18,633 bases of DNA. It comes from Polyrhizophydium stewartii (taxonomy: Eukaryota > Chytridiomycota > Chytridiomycetes > Rhizophydiales). The notes under the pieces were generated by a model that saw only the letters and a program-made list of their open reading frames with translations, ran no database searches and was not told the origin of the DNA. The DNA lies in contig JADGIZ010000238.1 in the NCBI GenBank assembly GCA_027604665.1, forward strand, positions 1 to 18,633, given 5' to 3'. Of this stretch, positions 8,956 to 18,556 are shown in pieces; positions within the stretch are counted from its first letter, which is position 1; each line of letters opens with the position of its first letter. The position numbers and the translations under genes are program-made.

Positions 8956-10745
8956 CCCGCGAGCCCCAAACCCTTGCGCGGGTGTCCTCGCTGCGAAAGG
9001 GGAGACAACATGAGTGTCAGCAGCCGCTCGCGAGGCACGGGCATCTGGAGGCGGAACCCAAGTGCCATCCCTCACCTTCCCGTAATAAGGCAGTTGTCGG
9101 TGGGCGATGCAGCGATGGCCAAGACAGGTTTCCCATGCCCGCTGAACCTGCGCAGCAGCGTGCCCGACCGCGAGTCCCACACCACCAAACACGAGTTGGC
9201 CGCATCCGCGCCAAAGACAAAGTCCTCATTATGGTTGAAGACAAACCCGGTCTTTTCGCTCGACTGGAGCGACCCCTGGTACGTGACGAGCGTCTTTCCG
9301 GATCCCATGTCCCACAGACGGCCGACAGAGTCCATGCCCATGGAGAGCAAGTACTTTGAGTTTTTGGAAAAGGCGACGCTGGTGACGGGCCGGCCGCCGT
9401 GGGCGCCGGCAATGGTGTTGATGCACCGGCCCGAGACCGTGTCGTAGAGCCGGATGTCGCCGTCGGCGCTCGCAGAGGCAAACACGCCGCCCGTGGGCGC
9501 GTACGCGACCTTGAGGATCCCCGCGCGGTGGTGGTCCGCCTGGTTCTGCGGCGTGAAGCACTTGAGCGTGTGCACGTCGTAGATGCGCACGGCGTGGTGG
9601 TCCGTGCCCGAGAGCAGAAAGTCGCCGCTCGGGTGGAAGGCGATGGAGCGCACTGGATAAGCGTCCTTTTTTGGTCGATACATGTGTGTGTGCGTAAGCA
9701 CGACCGCTTTGCGTGGCGGCTGCGGGGATTGCCGGGCGTGCACGCACGGACAGGTATCTGAAGCCTCGCTTGACGTGGGTCTTTTGCATGTCAAAGAGCT
9801 TGATCTGGCAGTCGTCCGCGCCCGAGGCCAGCACAAAGCCGTTTGGGTGGAACGCCAGATCGTTGATGGCGTCTTGGTGGTCGTAGAGCGTGCGCAGGAC
9901 CTTGCGGTCCTCGGCCGAGTCGCCCAGCTGCGTGGCGATGCGGTGGGCGTCAAGGATCTTGATGGTCGTGTCCTGCGATCCGGTCGCGGCCAGCTTGCCG
10001 TCGGCCGAGTAGGCTGCGCGAGCAGGACAAGGCGATCCGCCGTTTGGAAGGGTATTGTCAGAGATGCCAGCGGGGCTGGTGGTGTGCAGGTGTGTGTGTG
10101 TGTGTGTGTGTGTCCGGCACCGGACCGGGCCGTGCATCCCGTCGAGCGGACCACGCACCAACAGCGCGGCATCCGGCGCGATGCTGGGTGGTGAACCGCG
10201 CCACGTAGTCCGTGCAGTGTCTGGGCGGCTCTGGGCAGCGATGCACCCGCGGCGCGCACATGGCGGTCAGCACCAGCGGCGTCGCGGCAGCCCGAGCGGC
10301 GTGGTCGCTGCTCCGCATGCGCTGCGCCGTGTCCCCCTCACCTGCAGGAGCGGCTGGGTCGATGGCCAGCGCGCCGAGCTCGTCGCCCGGTGCGCCGCCC
10401 GCAGGCTCCAGCGACTCTGCCGGCGCAAGCAGGTCCTCCTCTGCGCCGCCCATGGCCTCCTTGGCCTGCCGTCCCAGGAAGCACAGCTCGGCCAGCCGCG
10501 CGGACGGCTCGAACGTCGACGACACCTCGGTCGTGTCGGCAACGAACTTGGCCGCGGCGGTGTACCCATAGAACTTGAGTTGGCTGCCAGCGCGCGCGGG
10601 GCGCGGGGACGGAAGGCCGCCAGGAGGGTCAGCAGGCGGCGGCGGATGCTGCGTGGGGTGGGGGCCGTGGGTGCGCGGACCTGACGATGAGCGGCAGCAG
10701 CTGGGCCGCCGGCAGCGCCCGCGAGTTGTCGTCGGCTTCGAACAT
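8951..10745 (-). CDS. CSTF1: Cleavage stimulation factor 50 kDa subunit (CstF-50), WD40 protein
   Basis: Minus-strand exons in order: 10745-10681, 10583-10342, 10230-10159, 10013-9748, 9665-9076, 8990-8951; phases agree and give 424 residues (human CSTF1: 431). CstF-50 belongs to the nuclear complex that binds the downstream G/U element in pre-mRNA 3' processing. Seen: an N-terminal dimerisation-type segment (LLPLIVSQLKFYGYTAAAKF, compare human LIISQLLYDGYISIANGL), an Ala/Pro/acidic linker, then seven WD40 blades: CRAVAYSADGKLAATG, INDLAFHPNGFVLASG, VRSIAFHPSGDFLLSG, LKVAYAPTGGVFASAS, TSVAFSKNSKYLLSMG, GFVFNHNEDFVFGAD and LAIAASPTDNCLITGS ending EDTRARVWGSRE. The gapless match of RGFRYLSDAYPVRSIAF to human fixes the exon 4/5 junction. 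The last exon (40 nt) completes blade seven. The gene is divergent from the endonuclease gene (190 bp between starts) and convergent with SAC3 (87 bp between stops). Confidence 0.95.
10014..10158 (-). other. CstF-50 intron 3, carrying a CA microsatellite
   Basis: At 145 nt this is the longest intron of the gene. On the coding strand the donor is gtgcgt, a pure (AC)12 tract follows about 45 nt later, and a CTGAC branch motif precedes the acceptor cgcgcag. The (GT)12 on the plus strand is at 10090-10113. Confidence 0.85.
10090..10113. repeat. (GT)12 / (AC)12 microsatellite
   Basis: Twelve uninterrupted GT dinucleotides on the plus strand, inside an intron of CstF-50. It should be length-polymorphic. 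Confidence 0.95.
10231..10341 (-). other. CstF-50 intron 2: 111 nt, in frame, no stop
   Basis: Donor gtgagg, branch tgctgaccg, acceptor gcccag. It is a multiple of three with an open frame, so an ORF finder reads straight through it. Splicing places GluProProArgHis directly before the conserved CTDYV segment, consistent with human CSTF1 spacing. Confidence 0.8.
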
Positions 10746-10935
10746 GGCTGCAAAGCCCGGCGCTGCGAGACGGGTCGCATGTCGACCGACGCCGGGTCAC
10801 CTCGAGCGTCACTCACTCACATTCAGTCTGCAACGGACGCCAGCCGATCCAACGGCCTCACCGCTGCGTGCGGCCAGCTGATGGCGACACTGGCGGGCGA
10901 GGCGGGATCTGAGTCTTGCCCGCCGATCGAAATCC
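10746..10935. promoter_or_regulatory. Shared divergent promoter region of CstF-50 and Apn2
   Basis: 190 bp separate the two start codons, so both core promoters must lie here or within the 5' ends of the genes. No TATA or CCAAT box is visible. A short tandem repeat of tcac (three copies) lies at 10809-10820, close to the midpoint. An ATG at 10881 is out of frame with the Apn2 start and opens an overlapping reading frame. Confidence 0.6.
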
Positions 10936-13073
10936 ATGGGCGACGAGCCGGCCGCCTCGGAGACGCCGCCGCCGGCGCAGGCTCCGGCGGAGGCTGGCAG
11001 CGACGCCGACCACAAGCATCAGGCGCCTGGCGGCAGCCAAGACGAGCCGCGCGGCAGCCAGCGCGGGCTCAGGCTGCTTTCGTGGAACGTCAACGTGAGG
11101 AAGGCCACCACGACGCTCGCCTTCTGGTGATGCCGGCGGTGCGGAGCCGCGCTGACGCAGCCGCCGGCCTGGCCTGTGCAGGGAGCGCGCACGCTAAGAC
11201 AGCACGCGCAGTGGTCGGGCTGCCGCACGTTTGGCGAGGTCGTTGCGGCGCTCGACGCCGACATTGTGTGCTTGCAAGAGGTCAAGGTCGCGCGGCGCAG
11301 CATACCACACGATATCGCCATCGTGCCTGGGTTCGACGTCTTCTTCAGCTTCAGCAAGGTGTGTGGCGGGCTTGCTGTGTTTCCGGTGGTTGGCGCTGGG
11401 CTGACTCGGATGCACCAGAAACGTGACGGGTACTCTGGCACGGCGACGTTTGTGCGCTCGACGCTGCGGCCGGCCGATGCCGAGGAGGGGCTGTCGGGCC
11501 TCCACGGCGGCGCTGGAGCAGCGCCATCTGGCGGCTCCGTCGCGGCGCTGTCAAGCGGGATGATTGCGGGCATGAGCCGGGATGCGGGCCAGATCCACGA
11601 GTCACTGCGGGGGCGGTTCACGGTCGCCGAGCTGCACGATCTCGACAGCGAGGGCCGGGTTGTGATCACCGACCATGGCCTGTTTGTGGTGATGAATGTG
11701 CGTGCGGTGGGCGGCGCAGAAAGGCGAGCAGACAGGCTGACTTGAGCACGAGGAGGCAGATTTACTTTCCCAACGAGTCGTCTGAAGAGCGCCAAGGGTT
11801 CAAGCAGCGCTTCCTGGAGGCCGTAGAGCTGCGGGCACGATGGTACCTGAACGGCGACTCGGCGGGTGCGACCCAAGGCGCACGCACGACTGCAAGTCGA
11901 CCGCGACGCGAAGTGGTGATTGCCGGTGATTTCAACATATCGCACCGGCCCATTGACCACTGCGACCCGGTGCAGTCGATGCGGGACCACGGGCTGCGCG
12001 AGTTTGGCGAGACGCCGTCGCGGCGGTGGCTGAGCCGCATGCTCGCGCCTCAGGGACCCATGACGGACACGTTCCGGCACTTTCATCCGCAGCAGGCGCA
12101 AGCGTTTACGTGCTGGAACACGCTGATTGACGCGCGGCGGTCCAACTTTGGCACGCGGATCGACTACATTCTGGTGTCGAGTGGGGTTGTACCTGCGATC
12201 TGCGCGGGCAGCATCCTGGCGCAGGTGATGGGCAGCGACCATGCGCCGGTGCAGATCGAGTTTGAGGAGCGCCATGCCGCATCGGGTGACTTGGTCGAGC
12301 GTCTACTTGGCGGTGCTGGAGGCGCTGCTGTTGAGCGAGCGCCACCGCGGCTCTGCAGCTCGCGGTGGCCCGAGTTTTCGGGGCCTAATATCAAGCAGCT
12401 GCTCACGCGGTCGGCGTCGGACGGGTCGCAAGCGCCGGCCGACCGTTTGGAGCCGGGAAAGCGCAGCATTGTCGGGGTTGTGGACACGACTGTGCAGGTC
12501 GCAGTGAAGCGCACGAAGCCGTCGGGCGGGAAGCAGCTCGACCTGTTATCGTACATGCAGCGCCGTGTCTCGCGGGAGCCGCGTGCCACCGAGCCGGCCA
12601 GCGACGCTCCATTTCCTGGACGCGACGCGGGACCCGAGGCAAGATGCAGTGGTGCGATGGACGCAGCCGAGACGCGGCCGTTGCCGGAGCGGGCTTCGAC
12701 GGTGGCGGCGTGGCGGGGACTGTTTGAGAAGCCCAAGGCGCCGCTGTGCCACCACGGCGAGCCGTGCCAGGAGTGGACGGTCAAGAAGGCGGGGCCGACC
12801 AAGGGCCGGGTGTTTTATCTGTGTGCGCGGCCGGTGGGACCCAGCGGGCAGGTGGACGAGGATGGCCGGCGGCGGCATCGCGGCGGCCGGTCAGCCGACG
12901 GCGCGGACGGCCAGGCGGACGACGAGGCGGATGACGACGACGGGGAGGCGGCCGACGGCGGCGTCAGCGGCACGGCGAGGCGGCGCGGCGGGCGGCGCGG
13001 CGCCGAGGCAGCGGGCGAGTGGCGGTGCGACTTCTTTGCGTGGAAGACGGCGGCTCGGGTGCGGGCGAAATGA
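10936..13073 (+). CDS. APN2: AP endonuclease 2 (APE2/Apn2) with PIP box and GRF zinc finger
   Basis: Exons 10936-11094, 11182-11358, 11419-11697, 11760-13073: 642 residues (human APEX2: 518). Exonuclease III-family nuclease that incises abasic sites and resects 3' ends in base-excision repair and replication-stress signalling. Seen: LRLLSWNVN (N51), DADIVCLQEVK (E86), RDGYSGTATF (Y117), VVIAGDFNISHRPIDH (D262, N264), FTCWN, FGTRIDYIL and VMGSDHAPV (D365, H366), so the expected metal and catalytic residues are all present. A PCNA-binding PIP-like motif QLDLLSYM is at 464-471. The C-terminal GRF zinc finger starts at about 533 (C535, H536/H537, C560, C628; EWTVKKAGPTKGRVFYLCA). Between C560 and C628 lies an acidic/Arg-Gly insert far longer than in human. 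The start is the only in-frame ATG after a stop at 10879. Confidence 0.95.
11359..11418 (+). other. Apn2 intron 2: 60 nt, in frame, no stop
   Basis: Donor gtgtgt, branch gctgactc, acceptor caccag. Removing it joins FSFSK to KRDGYSG, which matches human FSFSRNRSGYSG without a gap; keeping it would insert 20 residues beside the catalytic tyrosine loop. Confidence 0.88.
12852..13007 (+). other. Insert in the GRF zinc finger, or a cryptic 156-nt intron
   Basis: This stretch encodes about 52 residues rich in Asp, Gly and Arg between the third and fourth zinc ligands. It begins GT after CAG and ends AG, keeps phase 0 and is a multiple of three; removing it would give PSGQAAGEWRC, close to the human ligand spacing. 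Against splicing: the donor gtggac is poor and there is no CTGAC motif. I keep it as coding in the model, with low certainty. Confidence 0.45.
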
Positions 13074-13382
13074 GGGCTGCGCCGGTGTTCCGGGCGTGAT
13101 TGGCGGGATCCGCGGCAGCATGTGATTGGCGGCGGAAAATCATGTGTTGATCGGCATAAGGCGCGTGGGCGAGCACCGGCGGCTTGCCCGAGCCGCCGCC
13201 GACGCCGCAGCAGCCGCCCTCACGCACCCCGGCTCGAGTACGCGCGCGCTGGAGGGCCGCGCCGGCCCCCTGCCGTGGCGCTACGCCCCACTCAACCCTC
13301 CCCTGTCCGCCCGCTGCTTGTGGGCCGCCGCCGACCGCTGGGGCGACGCCGCGCTGGCCGCAGCGAGCACACCGTTCAGCAC
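13074..13382 (+). promoter_or_regulatory. Apn2 3' flank and C2CD3 promoter/leader
   Basis: A 309-bp gap. The 11-bp sequence gtgattggcgg occurs twice, at 13096-13106 and 13122-13132, each holding an inverted CCAAT box (ATTGG), about 250-285 bp before the C2CD3 start. A minimal upstream ORF, ATG TGT TGA, is at 13142-13150. The rest is GC-rich with no conserved coding potential that I can recognise; it is probably mostly 5' UTR. No AATAAA is seen for Apn2. Confidence 0.5.
13096..13132 (+). promoter_or_regulatory. Duplicated inverted CCAAT element
   Basis: Two exact copies of gtgattggcgg, start to start 26 bp. ATTGG is the reverse of CCAAT, the binding core of the NF-Y/HAP complex. Exact repetition plus placement in an intergenic region supports a promoter role, most likely for the downstream gene; binding itself is inferred. 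Confidence 0.5.
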
Positions 13383-15043
13383 ATGAAGCGCGCCAGGCAG
13401 CAGCCCGACCTGCCGCACTCACAGGCGCCCGCATCTGCGCCGCCCGCGCAGATGGCCCGCTCGCTGCCGCCAAAAGTTCCAGGCAGCACATGCGCCAGGC
13501 TGCTAGTCGGCGTGCCCGCCATCTTCTGGCACAGCGCTGGGCCCGACGCCCCGCCCAAGGCTGCCGCATCTGCGCGCCGGGCGCGACCATTGTCGTCCGA
13601 AAGCACACTGCCGCAGGGTGCCGCACGAGCCGCGCCCGCAGTGGCCGTCGCCACGGCCACTGCAGATGCTCACCCCGCGCGGACAGCAACGCCAAGATCT
13701 GCATCGGGGCCAGCTCGCCCTGCGCGGTCGGATGCCGAGCGACCGCAAGCTGCCGTGCGCGTGCTCTGGTGGGGATCCGACTCGCACGACGAGATGCATC
13801 CGTCCGCCGTGCTCTCTTCGCTGCGCGACGAGACGGCCGTCTCCGCTGCGGCCGCAGGCATTGCTGCAGCCAACCCACCCGCCTCCGGCCGCGCAGACTC
13901 TCTTGAGTACCAGATTCGGTGCCCCATCAAGTCGTTCCAGGCATATCTCAACGACATCGGGACGCTCGAGCTCCAGGTGGTGCGAAACGGAAAGCCGGCT
14001 GGCGTCGTGTTGATCAAGGACCTCGCTGCCAGCTTGGCCGATCCGCCCGTCTCTCTGCATGGCCTGTTTCCCATTGTGGCGAGCCGCGGCGCACGCCGCG
14101 ATATGCAGCTGGGTTTTGCCCTTGTTGCATTCCGTTTGGAAAGCACGTCTCTTGTGTCTGGCGCCTCGCCCCCAACGCCCGCCGTCGCAGTCGCCCGAAC
14201 TTTGGGCTCGGACATTCAAGCTCAGGACTCGCATCCCACAACCGACCAGCATTCCCGCCCGTCCGGCAACAAAGCCTCGTCTTCACACGCTTTGCACGGC
14301 CTTGTCCCGCAATCACAGGCATGGACTCGCGCGATAGAGAGCGATGGCGACGACCATGGCGCTTCGAGCAGCCACAGCAGCGGGTCGCTGGTCATTGAGC
14401 CCGCAGAAAGCGCCTCTCATTATGTCGCCCCAGATGCCACACAGGAAACAATGCCACGAAAGCATCCGCGCGACTCGTCAAGCACACACCACGCAATGCC
14501 CAGCTCACCGCGTGCCAAACAGTCCTTGGCGAAACAAAGATCGCATCGTCGAGACCTCGACCAGAGTCCGACACGCGACGGTGAACTTGTCTTCGATGCG
14601 CCGCTGCGGCATGAGGGAGATTCGCTTGTTGAGGAAGAGCCGCTTGAATCAGACAGGTTGGTGCTGGCCTGCTGCTGGCTTAATCATTGCTGGCGCGCTC
14701 GGCTGACAGCAGCATCCACAGCGTTCTGTTAAACGAAATCGAAAAGCGCGCGCTGCGGCTCAAGGAGACGCTGGCCCAAAGCCTCGCCGCATCGCCCGCC
14801 GTGGGCGTCGATGACTCGATGCAGCTTGACGCGTCTCTCGTCGCCGACGCGTCGCGGTTGGCAGTTCCCGACATGGATCTGACCAGCCACACGGGCTCCG
14901 CGTCGAGCAGCGCGAGCGCGAGCCAAACCGACATTGACGACATTCTTCGAGGAATCGAGACTGCGGCCGCCGTGGCCAGTGAAGACGACAACGACCACGA
15001 CAAAGATGACAACAACAACAACAACAACAACGACGACGACGAA

Positions 15044-15090
<47 letters not shown>

Positions 15091-16203
15091 AGATGTGGTT
15101 TTGCCTCGAGGCCGATACTCGCATCGTGCTCGTGCTCGTGACTCTCTGCAAGACGATTTTGTGATTGATGCGCTCAAGTCTGAGGCGGGAAGACGCCTTC
15201 TCTATCGCCGCAAGGACAGCGCGGCAGTCGATCAAGCCGAATTCGTCTCCCCGGACGACGATGGCGAGGATGACGATGCCTCGGACGCCGCACCAAGTGA
15301 TTCCGACAGCGCGGAAGACAGCGACGACGGGCGGCTTTTGCGTACGCTCGGTCTCGGCCCATCAGCGGCGTCGCTGAGAAACAAGGCGGCGTCGCCCATG
15401 TTCTCACAATCGGCGCTGTCGACGCTCAAGGAGATGCACTCTTGCCGCGTGCACATTGAGCGCTTTGAGCTTGCTTCCCTGCAGCAACGCCCCGACACAA
15501 TCTGGATTGAGTGGGTCATTCCGTCGTTCAGCGGGCTCGAGCCTGTCGAGGGCCGACTGCGCGTCAAGCTCGGCCTCACAAGCACGGCATCTCAATCTGC
15601 TGCAGGTGGCACGCGTCGAGTCGCGAGAACCAGCAAGGAGCGGGTCTCTACCAACCAAGACGGTGCTCCTGCGCCAGGGACTGTGTTTTCGGCAAACGAG
15701 TCGCTTGCGATCCCTGTGCGCGTGCTCGATCGCGACTCTCTCAAAGCCCTCGCCGACGAGACCATCTTTTTCCGGGTCTCTGGTCTTGCATCCAAGGTCC
15801 GGGCTGCAGCACCTGGCGCACTGAGGACAGGCCGCGGCGTAGCCGCGATCCGCGCGAGCCGCAGCACATCGAACCTGTCCGGGGCCAGCGACAGCAGGCA
15901 GCTCTGGGTTGGCACGGGAATGATTGCGTGCAAGGACCTGCTTGCTTCTCGCGACTTCCGCTGGAGCGGCAAGGTCGGCATCTGGCGCGTGGACCAGTCG
16001 CGCCTGCCTCGGCCAGTGGCATCCGCCAACAATCTCAAGACCGCCGCCGACTCAGGGGCGGATGGTGGGCGACAGCGCGAGTCGGCCTCGCGCCACATTG
16101 GCGATTTGGGCGTGCAGCTCGAGCTGGTGCGCCAGGCCCTCGAGCCGCCCCGCAGGCCTGCATCGCCGCAAAGGCTCGAGCCCGCGCAGCAAATTCCGCA
16201 AGC

Positions 16204-16238
<35 letters not shown>

Positions 16239-18556
16239 GGCAGCAACGGCAGCCCGTCGCAGAGGTACCGCAATATCGGCCGGCATCTGTGTCCCTCTCT
16301 CCGGGCCTCCCTCTTCGCCCCATGTATCTTCACCTGCAGATCAAGACGACGCGGGCCTTGTCGATTATCCCGCCGTCGCCGACCCACACGCTGTTCCTGT
16401 ATCTTGTCGTGCGCTTGTTCTCGTCGTCCACACCGCCGATCCAAACAGCGCCGATTCTCTACGAGCCGCCATTTGATCCTGTCTCAGGGAAGCTCAACTC
16501 GCCGCCCGACTTCAAGTTCTCGAGCACGCTGCCGCTTGCATTCACCGACGAATTTCTGAACAAGAGCTCCAAGACGCCCGTTGTCGTCGAGGTTCATGTG
16601 ATCGAGGTTGCCGACTCGACCAGCAGTGTGTGGCTGCCTTGGATGCGCTCCCAGAGCACAACGCGGATGCTTGGCTTGATGCAGCTCCCGCTGCCCCAGC
16701 TCATTGCCGCCGCCCTTTCGTCGCGCGCACATGTGGCTGCATCGCATGACGACGCTCTCGACGAGCAGATGCCGATCCTGATTCCAAGCACCGAGTACGC
16801 CGTCTACGATCCATTTGCGAGCACCGCCAAGGGCTGGGTGACGGCCTTGATGGCGGTTGGCACATGGCGCCAGATCGAGTTGGTGCGTGCGTCCGAGCCT
16901 GAGGCCAGGAGCAAGGACCACGCCTTGCGCTCGTCCCCCGCGCGCTCGTCACCAGGCCGTACCCCCACGGCTGCCGATCGTGGGCCGGCGCTGCCCAGCC
17001 CCGAGCGCCGTGCACACTTTGCTCTGCCCGATTCCGATGCAGACGCTGGCCTTCGGCATGCGGACGAGATTGTGCGCGCGCACACAAGCCCGCATCGACC
17101 GCAACCGGCGGCTGCCACGCCTGGTGGTGAGGCCCCGCCGGACGCGAGCCTTGCCGAGATCACGCCAACCCGCCGCGACGTCGTCCCCGCCGAGTGCAGC
17201 ATCGAGGTCGATGTCCATCGCGCCTGCGGGCTCCTTGGGCTCATCAGTGCGCTGCGCCACAAGCAGCCGGATCCTCACGCCGATGCACTCGAAGTCGCCC
17301 GCCACTCTGGCGCCAATGCATTTGTGTCGCTGACCATGTTTCCCGAGGATGACGACTTAGAGAATGACGTCGCCGTGGCCGCGGGACTGGCCGGATCTGA
17401 AGCGGATTTGCAAGACCCGTCGACGGTCAGCACCGAGATTGCGGCGCTCACGTTTGCGCCGACGTTCCAGCACCAGGTCGAGCTGACGGTCCGCGGCCTC
17501 GACACGGATCTGATCTCGTGGATTCGACGCGGCGGCACTGCGCGTGGCAAGATCTGGCACCGGATACCTGCTCACCTGGCACGCCCCGGCTTTGCACGCG
17601 ACGTGCTCCTCGGCACATTCCTTGTGCCCTTACAGGATCTTGTTGTGCGGCCGCTTGGCATCAGCAAGCAATGGTTTATGGTGCGGCCCGCAGGCGACTT
17701 TGCAGGCAAGGGCAATCAGCCGCGGCCTGCAACCCCGACGGCAGCTGTGCAGCTGTCTGTCTGCTTCCGCACAGGCTTCGAGCTCGGTGAGGTGGCTGGC
17801 GCGCAGAGCAGTGGCGTTTCATCTTCGGCGTCGGCGGCCTCTTTGGTGCGCCTCTCGCTGGCCGTCGATGAGATTCAGCTACCACAGACGCATGAAGGTC
17901 ACCGTGGCCTGCCGGACCTCGAGGACGCTCGCCTCTTTGTGCGATGGCGATACCCGGTGGTTGACTTTGGCCCCGCCGGCCTTCCGGAGGTTCGCTGGCA
18001 GACAGAGGAGTCGGAGCGCGTGTTCATCGGGTCAACGGGCTCGCGCGGTACATGGAATATGCAATACCGCCGGTCGGTTGTTGTGCGGCTCGTCAAGGAT
18101 GTCGCTGCTCACTTTCGCACCAGCTTCTGGGAGGTGCAAGCGGTTCTCGCCGATGCGCACGGTCGCGAGTGGCACGCCGGCTCGTCGTGGATCGACCTGG
18201 CCCCGCTGCTAGCACAAGCCCGCATCGCCCACCGCAGCCCTGCCAAGGATCGCCGCAGCAGTGCAGGCTTCTCATCCAAGTCGAGTGCGCCGGGCGGAGG
18301 CGTCGAAGTGACTGCTGAAGGCGACGGCGAGGCGAAGTCCGGCGCACTGTTTGCAGACACGCTCCCATTGATCCGCGAGGAGAGCAGCGACCTCGGCGGC
18401 GCTTCGATGCGCGTGCAAGTCCAGCTTGACGTGATGCGGGGTAACCGGCTGTTCGAGACCGTGCGCAAGTCGGTGCCTGCCGCGGCTTCTTCCCACCCAC
18501 AAACTGCAGCAATGCAGCAGCCGGATCAGCAGCAGCCTGCACAACAGCAGCGGCAA

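Noticed and set aside
9652..9747. Alternative CstF-50 junction using acceptor TATCCAG and a donor four bases downstream
   Set aside because: It is in frame and gives LSVLRSIAF, but removes residues that align gaplessly with human CSTF1; the chosen acceptor after the A-run fits better.
9072..10259. 395-codon minus-strand open frame
   Set aside because: Only its downstream third (9076-9665) is the true CstF-50 frame; the upstream part reads exon 4 and introns in the wrong frame and loses the WD40 motifs.
10575..11426. 283-codon plus-strand open frame across the divergent promoter
   Set aside because: No motif is recognisable; it spans the promoter and is out of frame with the Apn2 nuclease motifs.
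13503..14252. 249-codon minus-strand open frame opposite C2CD3 exon 1
   Set aside because: It has no recognisable motif and lies antisense to a well-supported C2 domain; it is a GC-composition shadow.
14680..15235. Minus-strand frames with long Ser and Val runs
   Set aside because: These are antisense readings of the AAC/GAC repeat in C2CD3.
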